From NCBI GenBank assembly GCA_041601945.1, contig JBFIHG010000016.1, positions 1 through 47,582 of the forward strand: DNA of 47,582 nucleotides, given 5' to 3'. Within the stretch, counting starts at the first letter, position 1; each line of letters starts with the position of its first letter. This DNA is from JBFJKD01 sp041601945. Lineage in GTDB: Bacteria > Pseudomonadota > Gammaproteobacteria > Pseudomonadales > Porticoccaceae. The notes under the pieces were generated by a model. The model ran no database searches. It was not told where the DNA came from and saw nothing but the letters and a program-made list of their open reading frames with translations. A program made the translations under genes and the position numbers. This document shows positions 7,852-15,751 of this stretch, one piece after another.

Positions 7852-9417
7852 TCAATTGACCTGCCGCTGGCGCCCCGACCAGTAGGGTTTACGCAACTCC
7901 GTTTTTAACACCTTACCCACCCCCGAGAGAGGTAACGGCTGAGTCTGTACAGACACTGTGCGCGGACATTTAAAACCGCCCAGGAGCTGCTTACAGTGGG
8001 CGATTACAGCCTGCTCTGAGAGCGTCTGGCCGACGTGCGGCACCACCACCGCATGTATTGCCTCCCCCCACTCATCGTGCGGGATACCAAACACGGCGCA
8101 CTCGTTGACCCCCGCCAATTGCGCAATACAATTTTCCACTTCCACGCAGTACACATTTTCACCGCCGGTGACCACCATATCCTTGATCCGATCGACAATA
8201 TAAACAAATCCTTCGGCATCCATATAAGCCGCATCGCCAGTGTGGTACCAGCCGCCCCGTAGCGCCTGCGCCGTCGCCTCGGGGTTATTCCAGTAACCCT
8301 GCATCACCATGGGTCCGCGCAGGACAATTTCGCCGATCTCCCCGTTCGGCAGGGACTGATCATTGGCATCGACGATACGCAGCTCGGCGTTGGCGATGGC
8401 CCGCCCACAGGAAGCCATGCGCCCGGCGTCGGGACCGTCCAGTACGTGGTAGCGAGAGCCCAGAAACGTCGCCGCCGGTGATAACTCGGTCATACCGTAC
8501 GACTGGTTAAACTGTACGTTGGGAAGCGCGGTCAGTGCGTCACGCATCAGCGTTTGCGGCATCGGCGACGCACCGTAGGTAATCGCGGCGAGACTCGTTA
8601 TATCGTACCGGTGTAAATCCGGGTGATGCACCAGACGATTGATCATGGTCGGCACCAACAACACATTGGTCACCCCATGCGCCTCGATGGCCTGCAGCAA
8701 CGCGGTAACATCAAAGGTCGGCAGAATGATATTCCTGGTTTGCCCGGTAACCAGTGTGTACACCCGCGAAGCGCCTGCCGCGTGAAATAGCGGGGTAGCA
8801 TGTAGATACACGGTTTCATCGGTAAATACATAGTTGGCGATACTACCCATGGCGTTAACCATCAGATTGCGGTGGGACAATGCAACGCCCTTGGGCAACC
8901 CGGTGGTACCTCCCGTATAGACGATAGCAGCCAGGTCTTCGTAGCCTCGCCGTTGATCCTGCGCTGCCGAGTGCTCTGCAATCAGACGTTCATAATCGCT
9001 GCCACCAGTGTCCTCATATACGCTATCGGGATCAAAATACAACACCGTTTCCAGTTCGCCGGTGTCCTTGCGCAACGTTTCGACCACTTCCTGAAAGCCG
9101 CGCTCCGCAATTAAAATACGCGCACCGGAGTCATTAAGAATATGTGTTAATTCCGCAGGAGCAAGGCGGTGATTAAGTGGCACTACTACCCCGCCAGCCC
9201 AGGGCACCGCATAGTAAAACTCAAAATACTCGGGGCGATTATGCGCAAGCATCGCCACCCGGTCGCCCGCCCGCAAGCCAAGACTGGTCAATCCAGCGGC
9301 TAGCCGCGCCGTGCGCTGACTAAATTCCGCCCAGGTGAGCCTGTGCTCGCCACAAATAATTGCAGTCTCGGAGGGACGTTGTTGTAATGCGCGATGTAGC
9401 GCCTGGGTAAGGTGCAT
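7852..9417 (-). CDS. Acyl-CoA synthetase (AMP-forming), FadD/medium-long-chain type
   Basis: About 521 residues of the ANL superfamily, which activates carboxylic acids to acyl-CoA via an acyl-adenylate. Motifs in order: P-loop YTGGTTGLPKG, QSYGMTELSPA, GGWYHTGD, DRIKDMVVTGGENVYCVEVE (hinge and A8), and the C-terminal catalytic Lys in GVGKVLKTEL. Possible starts are TTG 9432, ATG 9426 and ATG 9417; homologues usually begin near MHLTQALHRAL, so I use 9417. None has a good Shine-Dalgarno. A perfect 10-bp inverted repeat lies 30 bp upstream of the start and may be its operator. The substrate could be a fatty, terpenoid or sterol side-chain acid. Confidence 0.9.
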   Translation of the reverse strand: MHLTQALHRALQQRPSETAIICGEHRLTWAEFSQRTARLAAGLTSLGLRAGDRVAMLAHNRPEYFEFYYAVPWAGGVVVPLNHRLAPAELTHILNDSGARILIAERGFQEVVETLRKDTGELETVLYFDPDSVYEDTGGSDYERLIAEHSAAQDQRRGYEDLAAIVYTGGTTGLPKGVALSHRNLMVNAMGSIANYVFTDETVYLHATPLFHAAGASRVYTLVTGQTRNIILPTFDVTALLQAIEAHGVTNVLLVPTMINRLVHHPDLHRYDITSLAAITYGASPMPQTLMRDALTALPNVQFNQSYGMTELSPAATFLGSRYHVLDGPDAGRMASCGRAIANAELRIVDANDQSLPNGEIGEIVLRGPMVMQGYWNNPEATAQALRGGWYHTGDAAYMDAEGFVYIVDRIKDMVVTGGENVYCVEVENCIAQLAGVNECAVFGIPHDEWGEAIHAVVVPHVGQTLSEQAVIAHCKQLLGGFKCPRTVSVQTQPLPLSGVGKVLKTELRKPYWSGRQRQVN

Positions 9418-9446
9418 AACAACCATTGCCAAAATTAAAGTGGGCT

Positions 9447-9498
9447 ATGGTAGCGTAATCGCCGCCACCTTCCTATTGACCCCGTAGGACGCTACCAT
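9447..9498. promoter_or_regulatory. Perfect 10-bp inverted repeat upstream of the acyl-CoA synthetase gene
   Basis: ATGGTAGCGT at 9447-9456 is repeated inverted (ACGCTACCAT) at 9489-9498, with a 32-nt spacer, just before the start of the leftward FadD-like gene. Centre-to-centre spacing is 42 bp, four helical turns. That suits cooperative or looping binding of a regulator, or a transcribed hairpin in the 5' leader. No regulator gene is adjacent. Confidence 0.4.
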
Positions 9499-9676
9499 CC
9501 GCCAATCTTGGCTCACCCGAATGTTAAACCGCGTGACAGCGACCATAGTTTTCACGTATTTTTCGCGCCCTGCCTGTTAACCCGATGGCGCGACAGCGTT
9601 GCCGCTGCGCCAACTAGATAACCCGAACGCTGATCACGTGCACAGATCACTGCACTATGAGCCGGGTAAGAAAACT

Positions 9677-9713
9677 AACTCCCAGATGAGAGAATTAAAT
9701 CCCAGGTGAGAGA
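9677..9713 (+). repeat. Two tandem 17-nt repeats ending in the SDR ribosome-binding site
   Basis: aactcccagatgagaga (9677-9693) and aaatcccaggtgagaga (9697-9713) differ at two positions and are spaced by 20 bp. The second copy supplies the GAGAGA Shine-Dalgarno for the SDR gene starting at 9717. Confidence 0.6.
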
Positions 9714-9716
9714 GCT

Positions 9717-10535
9717 ATGACCCACGATCCAAAGTACGACCTGTCCGGAAAAATTGCCCTGGTGACCGGCGCCACCGCGTTTATTGGCCGTGCCGTCGCA
9801 CTGCGACTCGCCCAACTTGGCGCCGAAGTGGTGGTCAACGGCCGCAATGCCGAAACCGGATTGCAAGTGGTCCGGGAAATTGAAGCCGCCGGCGGCCGCG
9901 CGCATTTTGCACAGGCAGACATTACCGACGGCGCACAGATTGAAACTATGGTCGAGGGCGTGGTGGCGCAACTCGGCAACATCGATATTCTGGTGGCCAG
10001 TGGGGCCGCCGCCAGCACCGACTCCCTGCCCTTTCGGTTATTTCAGGAAATGGACCACGCCGATATGGATCACTATATCAGGAGCCATTGGCTGAGCCGC
10101 GCCTACACTATCCAGGCAGTAGCGCAGCATATGGCCGCTAATGGCGGTGGCAAAATGGTTATGCTAGGTACCGATGCGGGGCGTGTCGCGACGGTTGGCG
10201 AATCCATGATTGGTGGCGCCACCAGTGGAATGATGCAGATGTGCCGGTCACTGGCCCGCGAGTTAGGCCGCAAAAATATTCGCATCAACGTGGTGTCCAT
10301 GAGTTTTATTTCGGATGCTATCCCCCGCTGGGGTCAAAGTTCCGATCCGCTCGCGGACAAAACGGACGCACACGGCAATAAAAAAGGCATGCTGGAAGGT
10401 TTACGCAAACGTATGATTTTCGATGTCACTACGGAAGATATCGCGGAGGCGGCTGCGTTTTTCGCCAGCCCGGCCTCCGACGCTATTACTGGACAGACGT
10501 TAAGCGTGAACGGCGGCTTATCGACACCAGGTTGA
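9717..10535 (+). CDS. SDR-family protein with degenerate active site
   Basis: 272 residues with an overall classical SDR fold: glycine-rich TGATAFIGRAVA (17-28), NGRN at 41-44, SLARELGRKNIRINVVS in the active-site helix region, and a C-terminal TGQTLSVNGG. Aligned to FabG, the catalytic Ser is T152, Tyr is I165 and Lys is T169. The NNAG motif is replaced by VASGA, and TGxxxGIG reads TGATAFIG. The frame is intact and full length, so this is not a decayed gene. It may bind a nucleotide or ligand without normal oxidoreductase chemistry, or use different residues. Confidence 0.85.
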   Translation: MTHDPKYDLSGKIALVTGATAFIGRAVALRLAQLGAEVVVNGRNAETGLQVVREIEAAGGRAHFAQADITDGAQIETMVEGVVAQLGNIDILVASGAAASTDSLPFRLFQEMDHADMDHYIRSHWLSRAYTIQAVAQHMAANGGGKMVMLGTDAGRVATVGESMIGGATSGMMQMCRSLARELGRKNIRINVVSMSFISDAIPRWGQSSDPLADKTDAHGNKKGMLEGLRKRMIFDVTTEDIAEAAAFFASPASDAITGQTLSVNGGLSTPG

Positions 10536-10540
10536 CCTTT

Positions 10541-10570
10541 CGCGGCGACCGCGCATAATGGTCGGCCGCG
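10541..10570 (+). terminator. Probable terminator hairpin after the SDR gene
   Basis: CGCGGCGACC (10541-10550) pairs with GGTC-G-GCCGCG (10560-10570) with one bulged G and a 9-nt loop, 6 bp after the stop codon. The following ctgtttgt is only moderately T-rich. Confidence 0.4.
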
Positions 10571-10599
10571 CTGTTTGTACTGTACCGGGTCAAACTCTA

Positions 10600-10622
10600 T
10601 CTAACTCCTTGATCTAGTTAGA
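10600..10622. promoter_or_regulatory. 7-bp inverted repeat beside a TATTAT box
   Basis: TCTAACT (10600-10606) and AGTTAGA (10616-10622) form a perfect inverted repeat. A TATTAT box (10625-10630) lies just downstream and ahead of the small gene at 10654. The position suits an operator overlapping a promoter; a matching -35 element is not convincing. Confidence 0.3.
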
Positions 10623-10653
10623 CATATTATAAATAAATCAAATGGTTAGGCTT

Positions 10654-10902
10654 ATGGACAAACGGAAAAGAGCAGATACGGTGCCGAGTAATCTGCGGGA
10701 AATCCTGACCGAAAAACAGCTGTGTGCGCTGCAACGTATTGCCGCGTTCGGCTGGCAACTGCGCTTCGTACGCAAGCCCCAGTCCCAACACCCAGTCCCG
10801 TTTGTATGTAGCGACGAAACCCAGACGTTCGCTATTCTGGACGACGACGGCGAACTGTTTCGCCAACCCCATATTCAGGTCCGCTCGAGCAACGGCACCT
10901 AG
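10654..10902 (+). CDS. Small conserved hypothetical protein (about 82 aa)
   Basis: A short soluble protein with a basic N-terminus, then LTEKQLCALQRIAAFGWQL, RFVRKPQSQHPVPFV and FAILDDDGELFR. I recognise the FGWxLxFVRxP...P pattern followed by a VILExDGxL-like strand from conserved hypothetical proteins of gammaproteobacteria whose function is unknown. The frame is open from ATG 10642. ATG 10654 (MDKRKRAD) is preceded by TTAGG at short spacing and is the likelier start. Convergent with the antiporter gene. Confidence 0.65.
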   Translation: MDKRKRADTVPSNLREILTEKQLCALQRIAAFGWQLRFVRKPQSQHPVPFVCSDETQTFAILDDDGELFRQPHIQVRSSNGT

Positions 10903-10954
10903 GCTACGCACCAGGCTCCGCGTCGAGCTTGCGCCGACCCCCATCCCATCTGAC

Positions 10955-12220
10955 TTAACCTCCCCGCCCGGTGGCCTGCGCGGCAAGAAAGTATGGTTTC
11001 CAGAGTTTAATCGTGACCGGAACCGCCAGATTCAGCCAAAACGCCGTAATCATCAAAGTATAAAAAGCTTCTTTGGTGAAAATACTGTGTTCCACATAGG
11101 CGATATCCATCACCACAAACGCCAGTTCGGCGCGGCCGAGCATGCCAAACCCGACCATCATGGCTTCCGCAAATGTAAATCCAGCGGTGTAGCGCGCGGC
11201 CAACGCCGCCGACGTGACCTGCCCAATTATAAGCCCTACGGTTAGCACCAAGGTTTCAGGTACCACCGCAACAACCGTGGTCCACTCAAATACCAGCTTG
11301 GCCCCAAGGTCCACGAAAAATACCGGGCCGATCCAGGAAAACGCCACATTATCGATAATGCGCTTGTTGTTCTGATACATCTGCGTGTCGTTGTCCTCCG
11401 TCAGGCGAAAATATTCTTCCTTGAGAATCAAGCCCGCCATGTAGGCTCCAATAGCCGGGTGCAAACCAAAGAAATGCGCGAGAATGCCGATGCTCACCGC
11501 AAGCAACAGCATCGCCAGTGTGGCGTGCTCACCACTACCCACCGACAGAAAATGCCGCACACCGTAGGACTTTAGAAAGGGCACGTGACGCATAACCGAG
11601 TGACGCATGTCGTGGGGAAACAACCAGCCGCCAATAACAGCGATCACGGCAAAAAATGCCAGTGCTTTAAGCACCACCATCACGATTTCCGCCACACTCA
11701 GGCCACCACCCCCAAGGGCCAGCGGCAGCAAAATAGCTACCAGTGCCAACGACGCAATGGAATCGAGCACCGCCGATGTCATAATTCCGGTGGCCACTCT
11801 GGACGACTGCAGTCCCTCAGCTTTAAGCGACACCATGGTCAGCGACACCGCGGTCGCCGTCATGGCGAGCCCGACCAGGAGCGCCATATTGCGATCGTGC
11901 CAAAAATAGACCGCCACGGAATACGCTATGGTGAACGGCACCAGCGCGCCAAAAAATGCAATTCCCCAGGCGCGCTTTATGGTCTTGAGAAAATTGTCGG
12001 TGCTTTCCTCAAAACCCAGCGCAAACATAATCAGAATAATGCCGACTTCGGAAAAACCCTGAATAAATGCCGTGGTCTCCACCGGCAGCCAGCCGATGTT
12101 TACCATCAGGCAACCGAAAGCGAGAAAATACAGCACCGGAGTTAATTTCGTCTTGTTGGCCAGATAACCGGCGATATACACACCGCCCCAGATCAACGCC
12201 AGATGAGTAAGGTCTTCCAC
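10955..12220 (-). CDS. Cation:proton antiporter (CPA2, Kef-type membrane domain)
   Basis: 421 residues, strongly hydrophobic, with about 12-13 membrane spans and the Na_H_Exchanger fold. Typical segments are FALGFEESTDNF after TM3, the TAVSLTMVSL and MTSAVLDSIASLAL helices that form the crossed ion-binding region, and AYMAGLILKEEYF later. There is no TrkA-N regulatory domain, so this is a short CPA2 exchanger in the inner membrane that swaps K+ or Na+ for protons. Apparently monocistronic. Confidence 0.88.
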   Translation of the reverse strand: MEDLTHLALIWGGVYIAGYLANKTKLTPVLYFLAFGCLMVNIGWLPVETTAFIQGFSEVGIILIMFALGFEESTDNFLKTIKRAWGIAFFGALVPFTIAYSVAVYFWHDRNMALLVGLAMTATAVSLTMVSLKAEGLQSSRVATGIMTSAVLDSIASLALVAILLPLALGGGGLSVAEIVMVVLKALAFFAVIAVIGGWLFPHDMRHSVMRHVPFLKSYGVRHFLSVGSGEHATLAMLLLAVSIGILAHFFGLHPAIGAYMAGLILKEEYFRLTEDNDTQMYQNNKRIIDNVAFSWIGPVFFVDLGAKLVFEWTTVVAVVPETLVLTVGLIIGQVTSAALAARYTAGFTFAEAMMVGFGMLGRAELAFVVMDIAYVEHSIFTKEAFYTLMITAFWLNLAVPVTIKLWKPYFLAAQATGRGG

Positions 12221-12412
12221 GACTGTCAGAATCTCCGCTGCTCAATGCGCCATTATGCTCTGGTTAACCCGCGGCGCCCATGCACTGGATCAATTACAGA
12301 GTGCAACTTACATCGATACCCCAATGTCAAAGCGTTGTAAAAACGTCTGGAATTCTTCTACGTAGCGGCTTATAAATGGCATAGTGTGTGCTAACGGGGG
12401 AGGAACGGAACC

Positions 12413-13078
12413 ATGCTTACTCTACGGAAACAGACCTCAACGAAGTGGCCACTGATCGGGCTATTAGTTTGCCTGCCGGTCACTCTGACACTAGCGGCAG
12501 AGGGAATTATCTATAAGTCCACCGACGCCGCAGGCCATGTGTTTTACGGGGATGATCCCCTGCCAGGCGCGGTAAAGGTGGATATCGTGCGCATTCGCTC
12601 GACGGCAGATCTGGACAAAGATGCTCTGGCCACGCAGCACGCCGCACTGGAGCAGCTCGCAACCACCACCAAACGCCTGCAGGATGATCGCAAGGAGCGT
12701 GAAAAAGAGCGCCTGGAGGCCACCCAGAGACAACAGGCAGCCGATGTTCAGTATTACACTACAGCACCACCGGTCCCGCTAAATCGCCCCTACTACGACG
12801 GGGGTGGCTACCCCCCGTACTATCCTGCTGGCTACTACCCGCCCGGATACTACGGCCGCGAGTACCACCAGGATGTACATTACGGGGCCGACTGGGGGTC
12901 GTCCAGATGGCGTATTGGCGTCTATTACGGGGGCGACCATCCCAATGATCATAATGCCCACGGTTACGGTGGACACGGTAGATCCGACAACGGTCATGGT
13001 TCCCGGCACGGCGACAATCACCTGCAACCGCCGTTGCGCCAACCACACAGTCGCAACGCGCCGGGCAGGTTTGAGTAG
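12413..13078 (+). CDS. DUF4124 domain protein with Tyr/Pro/Gly/His-rich tail, exported
   Basis: 221 residues. A signal peptide (about 12-29, cleaved after LAA) is followed by a DUF4124 domain (IYKSTDAAGHVFYGDDP, 32-48), a charged helix (about 70-105), and a low-complexity tail rich in Tyr-Pro-Gly and then His-Gly-Asp (about 120-210). DUF4124 proteins are periplasmic or envelope proteins of unknown role. The His-rich tail could bind metal ions, which is inference. GGAGGAAC gives a strong Shine-Dalgarno 7-8 nt upstream. Confidence 0.8.
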   Translation: MLTLRKQTSTKWPLIGLLVCLPVTLTLAAEGIIYKSTDAAGHVFYGDDPLPGAVKVDIVRIRSTADLDKDALATQHAALEQLATTTKRLQDDRKEREKERLEATQRQQAADVQYYTTAPPVPLNRPYYDGGGYPPYYPAGYYPPGYYGREYHQDVHYGADWGSSRWRIGVYYGGDHPNDHNAHGYGGHGRSDNGHGSRHGDNHLQPPLRQPHSRNAPGRFE

Positions 13079-13115
13079 CTTTTAACGGAGCGGTCTACCG
13101 CCTTTACCACCGCCG

Positions 13116-13715
13116 TCAGTTGATGTGACCGTAATCCAGATCTGCCATTAACGATTCGCGAACATCATCGGCAACGGCTTCCCCCGCCAACAGATAGGCC
13201 GGGTGATCGCAGCCGAACGCCAGACTTGCCCCGGTTTTCAAGCCGTGGATCATCGCTGGCGTTAACTCAAATCGCAGAAAATGCACCGCGGAAGTCTTGT
13301 CCATAGTCGAGCGGTCCATATCTTCATCGGCGATGGGGAAAACCTTGTCAAAACCATCCACGCGTGCCCACACTTTGTCCTCTATGCCCAACAACTGTGT
13401 TAACTTTTCCTGACGCTCTGCCACGTCTTCATATTCGATCATAAACGTGGCTTTCCAGTTGCAGCCGTCGGAAATTAGTGGGTTATAGGCATCCAGTTCT
13501 TCCTGAATACCCGCCGCTTCGAACACCCGCTCAATGCGCAGCATTTCCTGAACCTGATACTGAATGGTCAGGCGATCTTCAAAATACAGTCGCGCGTGTT
13601 CACCGAGCGCCACATAGCGATGCTTCTTATGCGCCAGCACCTGGTGACGAAACTCGGGACGGCGTTCGGCGTACTCTTCCAGGGACCACAAATCCTTACG
13701 TGATAACTTGTTCAC
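13116..13715 (-). CDS. DUF3501 family protein
   Basis: About 199 residues beginning VNKLSRKDLWSLEEYAERRPEFR, the standard N-terminus of DUF3501. The start is GTG 13715, preceded at good spacing by GAGGAGAG; the longer open frame to 13760 would overlap the upstream gene's stop. The family is nearly always linked to rubrerythrin and a two-cluster Fe-S protein, as here, and is thought to work with them in peroxide or redox stress. Its chemistry is unknown. Last gene of the three-gene operon, 41 bp after the Fe-S protein gene. Confidence 0.88.
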   Translation of the reverse strand: MNKLSRKDLWSLEEYAERRPEFRHQVLAHKKHRYVALGEHARLYFEDRLTIQYQVQEMLRIERVFEAAGIQEELDAYNPLISDGCNWKATFMIEYEDVAERQEKLTQLLGIEDKVWARVDGFDKVFPIADEDMDRSTMDKTSAVHFLRFELTPAMIHGLKTGASLAFGCDHPAYLLAGEAVADDVRESLMADLDYGHIN

Positions 13716-13756
13716 TTCACTCTCCTCAGCAATTTTTTCGGGGCTTAAACGACTTC

Positions 13757-15097
13757 TCACAGCCCATAAGCTTTGCGCAACAGGGTCATGGGATGCTCTG
13801 GTTTTTCGTCCCGTTCAGCCAGATTCGCGATATGGCTGGCCGCCATCGGGCAATCGCTCGCCAGGTGATCTGATTTAAGCTCGTTGACTTTACGCACCAC
13901 TGGTCGCGCTATTTTTACCGCTTTGTCGTAGGTTTCACGCTTTACCGCATAAGTGCCATCGTGCCCGGAGCAACGCTCCTGAGCATGCACCGTGGTATCC
14001 GGTATCAAATTAAGAATATCGCGCGTCTTAAGGCCGATATTCTGCACGCGCAAATGACAGGCCACGTGATAACTGATATCCCCCAGACCCTGCGCAAATT
14101 CGGTATTCAGCGCACCCGCTTTGTGGCGTAAAAACAGGTACTCAAACGGATCGAAAAAAGCCTTTTGCACCTTGCGCACCGCTGCGTCGTCGGGAAACAT
14201 CAGCGGCAATTCCTGTTTGAACATCAGCACGCAGGAGGGTACCGGCGCGATCAGGTCATAACCCTCGTCCACCAACTTGGCCAGCACTGGAATATTGGCT
14301 TCCTTGGCGCGCACCACGGCGTCCAGGTCCCCCAGCTCGAGCTTGGGCATGCCGCAGCACTGCTCTTTGGAGACCACTTCAATATGAATGCCGTTATGCT
14401 GGAACACCCGATAAAAATCGTCGCCCAGATGCGGACTGTTGTAGTTACCGTAACAGGTGACAAACATCGCCACTTTGCCAGTGGTCTTGCCGGCGCTCTG
14501 GGCAGGCAGTGTTTTCGCCAGTGTCCTAACCCGTTTGCGTAGCGTTTTGCTGTGATATTCCGGCACTGGTGCTTTTTCATGCACGCCCAGTGCGCCCTGC
14601 AACGCCTTGCGGAACATACCGTTGCGATTGAGTGCGTTGACGGTAATATCCACCAAAGGGATGGTCGCCAGCTTGCCGACCCTGTCCGTGTTGGTCAGGG
14701 TGCGATCCCGAAACGACGCTCCCTGTTGTTTAAAGTTGAGAGCCTTGGCGCGCAGCATCAAATGGGGGAAATCTACATTCCACTCGTGGGGCGGCACATA
14801 CGGACACTTACTCATGTAACACATGTCGCACATATAGCACTGCTCGACCACCTTGTTGTAGTCTGCCGGATCTACGCCGTCCACTTCCATGGTGTCGGAT
14901 TCGTCCACCAGATCGAACAGCGTTGGAAAAGAATCGCACAGGCTGACGCAGCGACGACAACCGTGACAGATGTCGAACACGCGCTCCAGTTCCTGGTTGA
15001 GATTATCGCGATCCCAAAACTGGGGTGTCTGCCACTCAATGGGGTGGCGCGTGGGCGCCTCCAGGCTACCTTCCCGGAATTTCGAGTCGTTACTCAT
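13757..15097 (-). CDS. Heterodisulfide reductase-related Fe-S oxidoreductase (GlpC/HdrB-like)
   Basis: 446 residues. The N-terminal ferredoxin-like part has CHGCRRCVSLC and CYMCDMCYMSKCP (about 44-99), enough for two 4Fe-4S clusters. The C-terminal half carries CCG-type cysteine clusters: CCGMPKLELGD and a later CSGHDG. These bind a further cluster in HdrB/GlpC relatives. The protein likely passes electrons between a membrane or cytosolic donor and rubrerythrin. Middle gene of rubrerythrin / Fe-S protein / DUF3501. Confidence 0.9.
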   Translation of the reverse strand: MSNDSKFREGSLEAPTRHPIEWQTPQFWDRDNLNQELERVFDICHGCRRCVSLCDSFPTLFDLVDESDTMEVDGVDPADYNKVVEQCYMCDMCYMSKCPYVPPHEWNVDFPHLMLRAKALNFKQQGASFRDRTLTNTDRVGKLATIPLVDITVNALNRNGMFRKALQGALGVHEKAPVPEYHSKTLRKRVRTLAKTLPAQSAGKTTGKVAMFVTCYGNYNSPHLGDDFYRVFQHNGIHIEVVSKEQCCGMPKLELGDLDAVVRAKEANIPVLAKLVDEGYDLIAPVPSCVLMFKQELPLMFPDDAAVRKVQKAFFDPFEYLFLRHKAGALNTEFAQGLGDISYHVACHLRVQNIGLKTRDILNLIPDTTVHAQERCSGHDGTYAVKRETYDKAVKIARPVVRKVNELKSDHLASDCPMAASHIANLAERDEKPEHPMTLLRKAYGL

Positions 15098-15193
15098 AAC
15101 CTGTCTCTTGTGGATCGGAAGTCACGGGGCCGCCACAACCAACCTAGCAAGCCCCGTGATAGTTTCGGACGTTAGTCCCTGGTTACTAAACTG

Positions 15194-15613
15194 TCAGGCG
15201 TCGAGACTATCCAGTGCTTTCTGGAAACGGTTGGCGTGACTGCGTTCAGCCTTGGCCAGGGTCTCAAACCAGTCGGCGATTTCGTCAAACCCTTCGCCGC
15301 GCGCGCTTTTCGCCATACCCGGATACATATCGGTGTATTCGTGGGTCTCGCCCGCGATCGCCGCTTTCAAGTTATCGGAGGTCGGACCAATGGGTAGTCC
15401 AGTGGCCGGATCACCGACAGTCTCCAGATATTCCAGATGACCGTGTGCATGTCCGGTCTCACCTTCGGCGGTGGAACGGAATACTGCAGCCACGTCGTTA
15501 TAACCTTCGACGTCCGCTTTGGCGGCGAAATACAGATAGCGGCGATTGGCCTGGGATTCGCCGGCAAAGGCGTCTTTCAGGTTGGTTTCTGTTTTTGTTC
15601 CTTTGAGAGACAT
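15194..15613 (-). CDS. Rubrerythrin, di-iron domain only
   Basis: 139 residues forming a ferritin-like four-helix bundle with repeated ExxH-type di-iron ligands: AFAGESQANRRY, AEGETGHAHGH, AIAGETHEY and AERSHANRF. The C-terminal rubredoxin domain of classical rubrerythrin is absent, so electrons must come from a separate partner; the Fe-S protein downstream is the obvious candidate. Rubrerythrins reduce H2O2 in the cytoplasm. AGGAG lies 8 nt before the ATG. oxyR is divergent across 138 bp, suggesting peroxide-responsive control. Confidence 0.93.
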   Translation of the reverse strand: MSLKGTKTETNLKDAFAGESQANRRYLYFAAKADVEGYNDVAAVFRSTAEGETGHAHGHLEYLETVGDPATGLPIGPTSDNLKAAIAGETHEYTDMYPGMAKSARGEGFDEIADWFETLAKAERSHANRFQKALDSLDA

Positions 15614-15751
15614 GCTTCTACTCCTGATCGTGGTTATGGTAGCTCTACGTGAGCCATTTTTAACATCAGCCCTAGCGGCTTGTGCTTACCTTAGTGACTT
15701 AGTTACAATCGGTAAAGTGAATTTTTTAAATTATTTTGATCGGATTTATCG
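15614..15751. promoter_or_regulatory. Divergent rubrerythrin / oxyR promoter region
   Basis: This 138-bp gap, AT-rich towards oxyR (ttttttaaattattttgat near 15723-15741), must contain both promoters. OxyR autoregulates and activates divergent targets in many bacteria, so a binding site here is expected. A clean ATAG-N7-CTAT array is not evident by eye. Confidence 0.45.

Noticed and set aside
11585..12145. 186-codon open frame antisense to the Kef-type antiporter
   Set aside because: Shadow of a strongly hydrophobic membrane-protein gene; polar, His/Gln-rich translation with no family resemblance.
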